From: CAYNLK01 sp964398055
GTDB lineage: Bacteria; Chloroflexota; Anaerolineae; 4572-78; J111
DNA: 64,000 nucleotides
Assembly: GCA_964398055.1 (NCBI GenBank)
Contig: CAYNLK010000011.1
Span: 62,001-126,000 of the forward strand
Direction: 5' to 3'
Positions within the stretch are counted from its first letter, which is position 1. Each line of letters begins with the position of its first letter. Below the pieces are notes generated by a model. The model did no database searches. It saw only the letters and a program-made list of their open reading frames with translations, and was not told where the DNA came from. A program made the translations under genes and the position numbers. Positions 39,500-47,085 of the stretch are shown one piece after another.

Positions 39500-39513
39500 A
39501 ATCTGCCTCCTCC

Positions 39514-41325
39514 TCAATGAGCCGCCAGGTTTGATAGCCCTGACAGCATCAGCTTAATTTTCTGCTCCAAGGCTGACCCCGGATTAGCCTGAGCCGCTTC
39601 TGATAACAGACCTGTTGCCTCATGCAAACACCGGTCAATCGGGCATCGACCGGGCAGGTGGACCACCAAAATATCGTAAAACTCGCGATAGCTCAACTCC
39701 TTTTGCCACCTAGCCGGAATGTTCCGAGCTTCATAAAACACGTACCACCTGTCCGGTAGTTCGGCCGGCAGGAGCGTGCTGCTGGCATCGAGATAAGATA
39801 AATCCGGCCGGCTGTATTGCAGATAGAATTTTAGGTGTTGGGCATTGGGTACGCCAATGATGACGGCCCCATTCTCGCTTTCGGCGGCCAGATAACGGGT
39901 GGCCTCCTCCAGTAGGCCCAGGGGCCAAGCCTGCTTGCGGGTGGGATTTTGTTGGATCTGCCCCAAATTGTTGACCATGATTATAGTGACGAGGAGGGTG
40001 GTTGCAACAAGGCCGGTCAACTCCGCCAACCTGGCCGGTTGTAGCTTGATCTTGTTCAATAGAACGCCCCGAGTGAACTCCCCAAGCCCAATTAGCCCAC
40101 AGGCGATAGCTAGCAGCAGGGCCGGTAGCCCCCAAATGATATACCTGGGATGGAAGAATTGTGAGATGAACCAGAGGCCGACAGCGGTTATAATATATGA
40201 TAATATCAGCCATACGCCGATTAACAGCCCTCCAGCGGGGTATTTGGCTAGAGCCAAAATCAACCCCACCAAGCCCAACAGTCCAAATCCGAGGCTGATT
40301 AGCGGGAATGGACTGGTAAATTCCTGAAAGGTCCAAATGAATGGACTTATTAAATCCAGCTTCACTGAAGGATGGCCGATATCACAACCGAAACACTGGC
40401 GATGGCTAAAGTCTTCTAACCAAGGCAACCGCAATAAGAACACAGTACTCAGGGCCAGCAGAAAACTCCCCATAACTCTAAGAACGTGTTTCTTAAATCG
40501 AATCCGGGTGAAAATCGGCCTACATGTCACTCTGAGCGACCCGCCAAGCGGGGAGCGAAGAGTCCCTGAAACCGCCGCTTGCAAGAGGCGTTCTAAGGGA
40601 TTCCTCGTCGCTTCGCTCCTCGGAATGACATTTAAGAAACACGCTCTAAGACATGGCTGCCACGAATTCGGGCGACTGGCAGACACGAAAATATTTTGCA
40701 AGCAGATCAACCCTAACCAGATACTCTGAGCGGCAATGGCAAAAAGCATCAGATGATTTGTGGAGACGCCGGCCCAGGTAAAGACGGCATAAAGCAGCCA
40801 GTCGATTAATTTTCTGCGGGCAAATGCCTGATATAAAAATAAGAACGAGGCTAGAGAAAAAAAGACAAATTGAGCATAACTTCGAGCTTCTTGTGAGTAA
40901 AGAATGTGGAAGCTGGAGGTGCTTAATAGAAGGGCAGCCGTGAGACCAACCCTGTTACCAAACAGGGTGCGTCCCACTCGATAGATGAGCCCCACGCCCA
41001 GAATACCGAACAAGGCGGCTGGAAATCGGGCTAGAAAATTTAAAAAACCCAATTTCAAGGACAATGAAAACGGAATGGCCGATAATGCAGGATCGACGCT
41101 TAAATATCCTCCCAGTGTGTCTGAGGGATTGGTGATTTGATCGATAATAGGTTTTTGGGCGGCAAAAGTGTAGGAGACCTCATCCAACCACAACCCTGGC
41201 TCGTTCAAGCCATTGAAGCGCAAAAATGTCGCCAGCAGAAGAATCACCCCTATGGCGGCCCAATCTTTTTTGACCGGATAACGAGTCCACCAACTATGGT
41301 TGACTGGTTGGGTTTGATCTTGCAT
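39514..41325 (-). CDS. GT39-family membrane glycosyltransferase containing an in-frame MITE-like insertion
   Basis: A 603-residue polytopic protein of the ArnT/PMT type, which moves sugars from polyprenyl-phosphate donors on the outer side of the membrane. The catalytic region is FLRFNGLNEPGLWLDEVSYTFA with the Asp-Glu pair, and YSQEARSYAQF is the second conserved loop. About ten or more hydrophobic segments follow. Residues about 226-283 (including VIPRSEATRNP) are encoded by a repeat element at 40477-40651 and are not typical of the family. They replace a membrane-loop region but leave the frame open. Activity may be impaired. Promoter and ribosome binding site are not obvious. Confidence 0.85.
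   Translation of the reverse strand: MQDQTQPVNHSWWTRYPVKKDWAAIGVILLLATFLRFNGLNEPGLWLDEVSYTFAAQKPIIDQITNPSDTLGGYLSVDPALSAIPFSLSLKLGFLNFLARFPAALFGILGVGLIYRVGRTLFGNRVGLTAALLLSTSSFHILYSQEARSYAQFVFFSLASFLFLYQAFARRKLIDWLLYAVFTWAGVSTNHLMLFAIAAQSIWLGLICLQNIFVSASRPNSWQPCLRACFLNVIPRSEATRNPLERLLQAAVSGTLRSPLGGSLRVTCRPIFTRIRFKKHVLRVMGSFLLALSTVFLLRLPWLEDFSHRQCFGCDIGHPSVKLDLISPFIWTFQEFTSPFPLISLGFGLLGLVGLILALAKYPAGGLLIGVWLILSYIITAVGLWFISQFFHPRYIIWGLPALLLAIACGLIGLGEFTRGVLLNKIKLQPARLAELTGLVATTLLVTIIMVNNLGQIQQNPTRKQAWPLGLLEEATRYLAAESENGAVIIGVPNAQHLKFYLQYSRPDLSYLDASSTLLPAELPDRWYVFYEARNIPARWQKELSYREFYDILVVHLPGRCPIDRCLHEATGLLSEAAQANPGSALEQKIKLMLSGLSNLAAH
40477..40651. mobile_element. 175-bp MITE-like element inside the GT39 coding region
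   Basis: The 22-bp ends (40477-40498 and 40630-40651) are inverted repeats matching at 20 of 22 positions, including CGTGTTTCTTAAAT as a perfect 14-bp core. Inside lie ATGTCACTCTGAG and CTCGGAATGACAT, the same inner repeats as in the element at 38205. Read on the gene's strand it encodes the VIPRSEATRNP peptide familiar from translated bacterial repeats. No internal gene is present. Confidence 0.82.
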
Positions 41326-41389
41326 TGCCTACGTTTATTGAGCGGATTGGTTAGAAGAGTCGCTCGAAATTGGATTTGCCAAACCGGCT

Positions 41390-41869
41390 TTACGAGCCGG
41401 CCTTCAAATCTGCTACCACGCCCCGAGTCAGCCGGGCCAGCTCAGCCGGGGTGATGGCAAAGACTGCATTAGGGGTGCCCGCCGCAGCCCAGATGACCTC
41501 AAATTGCCAGAAATCCTGATCGATGTAGGTTGGCAATGACTGGAGATGGCCAAACGGCGGCACCCCGCCGATGGCAAAGCCGGTCGCTTTCCGCACGATG
41601 CCGGCGTCGGCTCGTTTGACTTTCTTTTTACCGACTCCCCGCAGGGCCGCCAGCTTCTGCTCATCCAGCCGGTTGGGGCCGCTGACCAGGGCCATCACTG
41701 CCTGACCATCGACCACGAACAGCAGCGATTTGACAATTTGAGCCACGGTACAACCAATAGCATTGGCCGCATCCTCCGCCGTGCGGGTAGTCGCCTCAAA
41801 TTCTTTGATTTCAATTTCCAGCCCCAGTTCACGGGCGGCTTCAGCTACTTTCTGGGCAGTCGGATGCAT
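41390..41869 (-). CDS. YbaK/ProX-type aminoacyl-tRNA editing domain protein
   Basis: A 159-residue free-standing trans-editing deacylase that hydrolyses mischarged tRNA (Cys-tRNA-Pro or Ala-tRNA-Pro in characterised relatives). The fold is shown by TAEDAANAIGCTVAQIVKSLLFVVDGQAVMALVSG, the catalytic-site KKKVKRADAGIVRKATGFAIGGVPPFGH and the C-terminal VIWAAAGTPNAVFAITPAELARLT. The frame continues upstream, but that part is translated word repeat, so ATG 41869 (MHPTAQKVAEAARELG) is the likely start. Which mischarged tRNA it edits is not determined. Confidence 0.9.
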   Translation of the reverse strand: MHPTAQKVAEAARELGLEIEIKEFEATTRTAEDAANAIGCTVAQIVKSLLFVVDGQAVMALVSGPNRLDEQKLAALRGVGKKKVKRADAGIVRKATGFAIGGVPPFGHLQSLPTYIDQDFWQFEVIWAAAGTPNAVFAITPAELARLTRGVVADLKAGS

Positions 41870-41880
41870 GGTTAATTGTG

Positions 41881-41992
41881 ACAGGTTGCAGGTGACAGGT
41901 CGCAGGTTGCAGGTCGCAGGAAATGCCACCTGCTACTTGCCACCTGCTACTTGCTACTTGCCACCTGCAACCTGTAACTTGCTACTTGCTAC
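41881..41992. repeat. CTACTTG/CACCTGC heptamer tract
   Basis: A degenerate 7-mer array between the YbaK-like gene and cimA, with GCAGGTCGCAGGTTG words on one side and CTACTTGCCACCTGC words on the other, which together give loose dyad symmetry. It supplies the last codons and TAG stop of cimA, as the related tract does for cmk. Confidence 0.7.
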
Positions 41993-43559
41993 CTTGGCCA
42001 TTCAGCAGGGCATACTCCATACTGTCGATCAACGCCCGCCAACTGGCCTCGATGATGTTGGTATGAGCGCCGACGGTGGTCCAGGTTTTGGGCTGGACAG
42101 CGTCGTAAAAGTCGATCATCACCCGGGTGGTTGCCGCCGTCCCGGAGTCGCTGTCCAGGATACGGACCTTATAGTCACTCAAATGGATATTGCGGAGTTG
42201 GGGAAAGTCCTGGTAGAGGGCCCGGCGTAAGGCCGCATTCAAGGCGTTGACCGGGCCGTTGCCCTCGCTGACGGTATGGCGGATTTCATTACCAACTTTT
42301 ACCTTGACCGTCGCTTCGGTGAACAAGCCGCGGCCTTGCCGATTCTCGGTCAACACCATAAAGTCGATGACCTCAAAAGGCGGCTGATAATTTTGGCTGG
42401 CTCGCCGCAGCATCATATCCACTGAGGCTTCAGCGCCTTCAAAAGTATAACCTTCATTCTCTAACTCTTTGATTTGCTGCAACACCTGGCGGGCCTCTTC
42501 CCGGCTGGTATCGAGACCCAGAGACTCCGCCTTGTCAAGGATATTACCCCGCCCGGACAACTCGGAGATCAGCGTCCGCTTCTGATTCCCCACCAGTTGC
42601 GGATCGATGTGCTGGTAACTCTGTTCCACCTTACGCACCGCGGCCACGTGGATGCCGCCTTTGTGGGCAAAGGCGCTTTGGCCCACGTAAGGTTGGTGAT
42701 TATTGGGAGCCAGATTGGCCAATTCATCAACGTAACGAGATAGCCCGGTTAGAGAGACCAACTGCTCATCGCTGACGCAGCGATAACCCAGCTTGAGCTG
42801 CAAGTCGGGGATTACACTGACCAGGTTGGCGTTACCGACCCGTTCCCCGTAACCGTTAATGGTACCCTGCACGTGCATCGCCCCGCCGCGCACGCCGGCC
42901 AGCGTGTTTGCCACCCCCAGCTCAGCGTCGTTGTGGGCGTGAATGCCAATCTGGACTTGCTCGAACCGGTTGGCCACGCGCCGGGTGATCTCCTCGACTT
43001 CCCACGGCGTCGAGCCGCCGTTGGTATCGCACAGCACCAGGCAATCGGCCCCACCCTTCACCGCGGCCTCCAGGGTCAGCAAAGCATAATCCGGGTTGGC
43101 TTTATAGCCGTCAAAGAAATGCTCCGCATCATAAACAACTTCTTTTTGGCGCGCTTTGAAGTAGACCACGCTTTCCAGAATCATGTCCAGGTTTTCTTCC
43201 AGGTCTGTTTCCAGCACGTGATGCACGTGTAAATCCCAGCTCTTGCCGACCAGAGTGACGACCGGGGTATTGGCGGCCACCAGCGCCTGAATGTTGGCGT
43301 CGGTATCGCAGGTAACGCCTTTGTAACGGGTGCTGCCAAAAGCCGCAATTTTGGCCCGCCTCAAATTCAGTTCGCCTTGCCGGGCAAAGAATTCGGCGTC
43401 TTTGGGGTTTGAGCCGGGCCAGCCGCCCTCGATGTAATGAAAACCGAACCCATCCAATTTTTGGGCAATCTTCAATTTATCGTTGCAGGAAAGCGAGATA
43501 CCTTCGCCCTGGGTACCGTCCCGCAAAGTAGTGTCGTAAAGCAAGATCTGTTTGGTCAT
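41982..43559 (-). CDS. cimA: Citramalate synthase
   Basis: A 525-residue DRE-TIM metallolyase that condenses acetyl-CoA and pyruvate to (R)-citramalate, the first step of the threonine-independent isoleucine route. The N-terminal motif is LLYDTTLRDGTQGEGISLS, with HYIEGGWPGSNPKD. The metal-binding HAHNDAELGVANTLAGVRGGA follows, then the C-terminal regulatory LeuA-like domain (about 395-520). The length and GGWPGSNPKD are typical of CimA and not LeuA. GGAGGTTCC immediately before ATG 43559 sets the start. LeuB, LeuC and LeuD, which process citramalate further, are all in this window. Confidence 0.93.
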   Translation of the reverse strand: MTKQILLYDTTLRDGTQGEGISLSCNDKLKIAQKLDGFGFHYIEGGWPGSNPKDAEFFARQGELNLRRAKIAAFGSTRYKGVTCDTDANIQALVAANTPVVTLVGKSWDLHVHHVLETDLEENLDMILESVVYFKARQKEVVYDAEHFFDGYKANPDYALLTLEAAVKGGADCLVLCDTNGGSTPWEVEEITRRVANRFEQVQIGIHAHNDAELGVANTLAGVRGGAMHVQGTINGYGERVGNANLVSVIPDLQLKLGYRCVSDEQLVSLTGLSRYVDELANLAPNNHQPYVGQSAFAHKGGIHVAAVRKVEQSYQHIDPQLVGNQKRTLISELSGRGNILDKAESLGLDTSREEARQVLQQIKELENEGYTFEGAEASVDMMLRRASQNYQPPFEVIDFMVLTENRQGRGLFTEATVKVKVGNEIRHTVSEGNGPVNALNAALRRALYQDFPQLRNIHLSDYKVRILDSDSGTAATTRVMIDFYDAVQPKTWTTVGAHTNIIEASWRALIDSMEYALLNGQGSK

Positions 43560-43573
43560 TGGAACCTCCACAT

Positions 43574-43678
43574 AGTTGGTAAGTTAGTTGGTTGGTTAGT
43601 TGGTTGGTTGGTTAGTTAGTTAGTTGGTTGGTTAGTTAGTTAGTTGGTTGGTTGGTTGGTTGGTTGGCTGGTTGGCTG
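43574..43678. repeat. TTGG/TTAG tetranucleotide tract
   Basis: About 105 bp of tandem GTTGGTTAGTTGGTTGG words upstream of cimA. It overlaps the region where the cimA promoter would lie, so copy-number changes could alter its expression. The rest of the 314-bp gap (43679-43885) contains the terminator at 43813 and unremarkable sequence. Confidence 0.85.
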
Positions 43679-43812
43679 TCCAGACGTTCTTGAGTGGGTT
43701 CCAATCGGTCGGGCGACAGCCGACTGAGTGGCCATCGCCCGATTAGCACCTATCTTGCTTGTGAGATTGTGGCATTGGTCGATCATGTTTTTGAACCTTG
43801 TGAAACGCCGCC

Positions 43813-43858
43813 AAAATAGTAAGGCGAGGAAACGGCTAACTCTGATCGCTTCCTCGCC
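43813..43858 (-). terminator. Probable terminator of the aldolase gene
   Basis: On the minus strand GGCGAGGAA and TTCCTCGCC form a 9-bp stem with an 18-base loop, followed by TTACTATTTT. It lies 28 bp after the aldolase stop codon. Confidence 0.6.
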
Positions 43859-43885
43859 CCGTTGCGTGCCTGGCTGAAGCTTTAA

Positions 43886-44938
43886 TCAGGCCACGGTAAT
43901 GGCCTCGTCGAGATAAACATCCTGAATCAAATTCAGCAGTTTGGCCCCTTCGGCCATAGGCCGCTGGAAGGCTTTGCGGCCGGAGATCAAGCCGGCCCCA
44001 CCGCCCCGCTTGTTGACCACTGCGGTAAAGACCGCTTCGGCAAAGTCATTGGCCCCGGAAGCCCCGCCGGAGTTGATCAGGCTGACCCGGCCCATATAGT
44101 TGTTGGCCACTTGCCAGCGGACCATGTCGATGGGATGATCGGTCATCAATTCGCCGTACATCTTGGGGTGAGATTTGCCAAAACCGATGGCTTTGAAGCC
44201 GCCGTTGCAGTCGGGCAGTTTTTGCTTGATGATATCGGCTTGAATGGTAACGCCCAGATGGTTGGCCTGACCGGTGGTATCGGCCGCGGTATGATAATCG
44301 ACGCCGTCTTTCTTGAAGGCGCTGTTGCGCAGATAACACCACAGCACCGTGGCCATCCCAAGCTGGTGGGCGTAGTCAAAGGCTTCACTGATTTCCTGGA
44401 TCTGCCGGCCCGATTCTTCGGAACCAAAGTAGATGGTCGCGCCTACCGCCACGGCGCCCAGGTCCCATGATTGCTTGACGCTGGCAAAAAGGATCTGGTC
44501 ATATTTTTGGGGATAGGTCAGCAGTTCGTTGTGGTTGATTTTGACGATGAAGGGGATCTTGTGAGCATACTTGCGGGCGACCGCGCCCAAAACCCCCAGA
44601 GTCGAAGCGACCGCGTTGCAGCCCCCTTCCAGGGCCAGCTTGACGATATTCTCCGGGTCAAAATATTCAGGGTTGGGGCTAAAGGAGGAGCCGGCAGTGT
44701 GCTCGATGCCCTGGTCAACCGGCAGAATCGACATATAGCCGGTGCCGGCCAGGCGGCCATGATTGAACAGGGTGCGAATACTGCGTAGCACCTGGATTGG
44801 CCGGTCCGAATCGGCCCAGACCCGGTCAACAAAACGGGGACCGGGCAGGTGCAGCGACTCCTTGGGAATACCCTTGCAAACGTGCCCCAACAAATCGTCG
44901 GCTTGATTGCCTAACAATTCCATAACTTGAGATGCCAT
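43886..44938 (-). CDS. Class I fructose-bisphosphate aldolase, archaeal/DhnA type
   Basis: A 350-residue Schiff-base aldolase that cleaves fructose 1,6-bisphosphate in glycolysis, related to FbaB. Typical segments are GYMSILPVDQGIEHTAGSSFSPNP, PFIVKINHNELLTYP, DLGAVAVGATIYFGSE and the phosphate-binding LINSGGASGANDF followed by GGGAGLISGRKAFQRP. A good ribosome binding site (AAAGGAT) precedes ATG 44938. With the phosphofructokinase at 4415 it gives two successive glycolytic steps within the window, though in distant operons. A probable terminator follows. Confidence 0.93.
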   Translation of the reverse strand: MASQVMELLGNQADDLLGHVCKGIPKESLHLPGPRFVDRVWADSDRPIQVLRSIRTLFNHGRLAGTGYMSILPVDQGIEHTAGSSFSPNPEYFDPENIVKLALEGGCNAVASTLGVLGAVARKYAHKIPFIVKINHNELLTYPQKYDQILFASVKQSWDLGAVAVGATIYFGSEESGRQIQEISEAFDYAHQLGMATVLWCYLRNSAFKKDGVDYHTAADTTGQANHLGVTIQADIIKQKLPDCNGGFKAIGFGKSHPKMYGELMTDHPIDMVRWQVANNYMGRVSLINSGGASGANDFAEAVFTAVVNKRGGGAGLISGRKAFQRPMAEGAKLLNLIQDVYLDEAITVA

Positions 44939-45119
44939 TGTTATTATCCTTTCAAATCACAAATTTATTAATTGGTGTTCGAGTGACCTCGATGATTCTC
45001 CCCCTAAACTTAACATCTTTGTTCAAGTTACTGCAACGGACACGTTATTTAGTTGGCCGGTCAAGTATACCCCAGACCAATATTGATGGGCAAGTGCTGT
45101 AGACCTGTCCAGATAAACC

Positions 45120-45452
45120 TTAGCCAACCAGGCCGGCCATCTGTAATAACCGGTCAGATTGATGGCGAGTATGCAGGGCTAACAACGGTCGAGCCGAGTC
45201 AATCGGCCAAACGCGCTGCCAGGCCAATAGTTCTCGCTGCATTGCCGCCAGTTCAAGCCAAAAAGTCGGCGGAGTATGGGGAGCGCTCCACTCAAGTAGT
45301 AACGCCGCTTCACGCAGTAGATTAACCGTTAGGGCATCATCCTGTGATGAAATTGATCGCGCCGATACCCGCGCCAGAGTTGAGGCCAGATTACCCAATT
45401 GTTGAGGCCAAGCCAACGTTTCATATCGTTTACGCAATCCATTGATATCCAT
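45120..45452 (-). CDS. Small protein of unknown function, coupled to DUF5674 gene
   Basis: This 110-residue, helix-rich, leucine/alanine-rich protein has no recognisable domain. Notable stretches are LAWPQQLGNLASTLARVSARS and LLREAALLLEWSAPHTPPTFWLELAAMQRELLAWQRVW. Its ATG shares one base with the stop of the DUF5674 gene (TAATG), so translation is coupled. The two form a compact pair between leuD and aldolase. The layout recalls toxin-antitoxin or small accessory pairs, but no toxin motif is visible. Confidence 0.65.
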   Translation of the reverse strand: MDINGLRKRYETLAWPQQLGNLASTLARVSARSISSQDDALTVNLLREAALLLEWSAPHTPPTFWLELAAMQRELLAWQRVWPIDSARPLLALHTRHQSDRLLQMAGLVG

Positions 45453-45793
45453 TATCCTACCTCAAAGATGCGACGCACAATCGCTTCAATTTGTTCGCGC
45501 AGGGTGGGATTCTGCACCTCTAAGCCAAAATTTTGCTGGCGGGGCCGGATGTTGATCAAAGATTCAAAGCCAACTGCCTGGGTCTGAGGATACCAGTCTG
45601 CTCCCCACACATTTTCTTGTCGACTTCCTTCTTCTAACAACGCTTGTTCGCAATCGGCGTGCAATTGGCCGCCACCGGCCAGAATACCCTGCTCAACATC
45701 CACCGCCAGCTTAATTATCGTCCCGTCAAAAGCTTCGCCCATTTGGTCGATTTGCTCGGTTGTGGCCGGTTTCTTAAGGATCAGAAGCGCCAT
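45452..45793 (-). CDS. DUF5674 family protein
   Basis: The 113-residue protein fits the DUF5674 pattern: IIKLAVDVEQGILAGGGQLHADCEQALLEEGS, then VWGADWYPQ and FESLINIRPRQQNF. The histidine-acid pair in LHADCE and the conserved Trp-Gly are the most constant parts of the family. The function of the family is unknown. It starts 2 bp after the leuD-side boundary and overlaps the next small gene by one base, so it is a two-gene unit set between leuD and aldolase. Confidence 0.8.
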   Translation of the reverse strand: MALLILKKPATTEQIDQMGEAFDGTIIKLAVDVEQGILAGGGQLHADCEQALLEEGSRQENVWGADWYPQTQAVGFESLINIRPRQQNFGLEVQNPTLREQIEAIVRRIFEVG

Positions 45794-45795
45794 GT

Positions 45796-46407
45796 TTAAC
45801 CCGCCAGCGTATTCACCCGATCCGGGTGAAGCTCTTCATACGCGGCAATGGCAGCGGCGTGGCTCTGCAGATAGCCCAGTTGGTCCAGGCCGTTGAGAAT
45901 GCAGGTTTTGCTAAAGTTGTCGATAGGAAAGCTCACTTTGCGGCCATCCGGGAGCTGCAAAGTCTGGCCAGCCAGATCGATGGTCACCTGGGTGTCCGGC
46001 TCCTCTTCGATGAGGCTGAACAGTTGCAAGTGGGTCTCTTTATCGACCACGACCGGCAACAAACCCAATTTGAGCGAATTGTTGCGGAAGATATCGGCAA
46101 AGCTGGTGGAAACAACTGCCCGAAAACCGTAACCCATAATCGCCCAGGGGGCGTGCTCCCGGCTGGAACCGCAGCCAAAGTTGTCGCCGGCCACCAAGAT
46201 TTTGGCTTGCCTGCCCCGCTCCGTATTCAGGATGAAATCCTCTTTGGGGCTGCCGTCGGGGTGGTAGCGCCAATCACAAAAAAGGTTGTCGCCCAACCCC
46301 TGCTTATCGGTCACCTTCAAAAAACGGGCCGGAATGATCTGGTCCGTGTCTATATTCTCGGTCGGAATAGCCACCATTGTGGCCGTGAGAGTGGTGAATT
46401 TTTCCAT
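45796..46407 (-). CDS. leuD: 3-isopropylmalate dehydratase small subunit
   Basis: The 203-residue swivel-domain subunit pairs with LeuC to isomerise 2-isopropylmalate (and citramalate). Diagnostic segments are PTENIDTDQIIPARFLK, VAGDNFGCGSSREHAPWAI and SFADIFRNNSLKLGLLPV. GGAGA about nine bases before ATG 46407 favours this start over the in-frame ATG at 46422. leuC lies upstream on the same strand but is separated from leuD by about 680 bp that hold an RHH/DUF5678 gene and a broken protease gene. Confidence 0.95.
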   Translation of the reverse strand: MEKFTTLTATMVAIPTENIDTDQIIPARFLKVTDKQGLGDNLFCDWRYHPDGSPKEDFILNTERGRQAKILVAGDNFGCGSSREHAPWAIMGYGFRAVVSTSFADIFRNNSLKLGLLPVVVDKETHLQLFSLIEEEPDTQVTIDLAGQTLQLPDGRKVSFPIDNFSKTCILNGLDQLGYLQSHAAAIAAYEELHPDRVNTLAG

Positions 46408-46448
46408 AATTTTTGTCTCCATAGCCTGATCTTTACCAGACCAGCCGA

Positions 46449-46649
46449 TTACTCAGTAACCTCTATTGTTTGACCTGGACCGTTTAAAAGTACCTGCAAA
46501 CGATTGAGTATGTCTCGTCCAATCACAATCTCTGTAGAGATTTCATCACCAACCACTTCCATACCCGGTAGGGTCAGATCACCAATTTGCACATCGACCA
46601 GATAAAGTAAAATACGACGACTCTCTCCCCAGTAGCTACGGATTGACAT
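46449..46649 (-). pseudogene. Truncated retropepsin-like aspartic protease
   Basis: The 66-codon frame matches only the C-terminal half of a small clan AA protease: YWGESRRILLYLVDVQIGDL, LPGMEVVGDEISTEIVIGRDILNRLQVLLNGPGQTIEV. The N-terminal half with the catalytic DTG is missing. The frame runs back in register to the TAA of the upstream RHH/DUF5678 gene, 16 bp away, so a deletion probably removed about 60 codons. Family members are normally encoded next to an RHH/DUF5678 protein, which is still intact here. Catalysis is not expected. Confidence 0.75.
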
Positions 46650-46664
46650 TTCTGGGGTAACACA

Positions 46665-47039
46665 TTACTGCCCTCGGTCAAAATATGGGCTGCGAAACAG
46701 TAATTCACGGTCCGGTTTCGCAGTTATTTGCTTAAGCAGCACGGGCGTGTGTCCTAAATGTTCAAATACGCGCAAATGAAGTTGGCGCAGGTCGGGGTCG
46801 TGGTCGATAACTTGGCCTTCGTGAATGGCCACATATTCACCCTCATATCGGCGTAACAAATCCGCTCTTTGCTGCTCAAAAGCCTTGAGCTCAGTCCTGA
46901 TTTTTTCACGACGAAAATCAGCCAGGTAGGCTCGCAAGGCTCGGTCAACAATTGTCTTGGTATCCGCTTGCTCTCCACTGAGGCTAGCCAGATAACTAAC
47001 CTGTTCAGCGACATCGGGTTTGAGCGTAACAGTTAACAT
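46665..47039 (-). CDS. RHH-like/DUF5678 domain protein
   Basis: The 124-residue protein has an N-terminal ribbon-helix-helix-like segment (MLTVTLKPDVAEQVSYLASLSGEQADTKTIVDRALRAYLADF) and a DUF5678 module (YEGEYVAIHEGQVIDHDPDLRQLHLRVFEHLGHTPVLLKQI). Such proteins usually sit with a retropepsin-like protease gene, as here, though that partner is truncated. It may be a DNA-binding antitoxin-type regulator by architecture; no activity is shown. It lies between leuC and leuD and probably entered with its partner. Confidence 0.8.
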   Translation of the reverse strand: MLTVTLKPDVAEQVSYLASLSGEQADTKTIVDRALRAYLADFRREKIRTELKAFEQQRADLLRRYEGEYVAIHEGQVIDHDPDLRQLHLRVFEHLGHTPVLLKQITAKPDRELLFRSPYFDRGQ

Positions 47040-47085
47040 CTAATCGATTTTCCTTACTAAAATTTGGGCTTACCTATCGTTGGTA

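Noticed and set aside
41881..43678. Tandem repeat tracts as a CRISPR array
   Set aside because: The repeats are 4-7 bp with no regular unique spacers and there are no cas genes.
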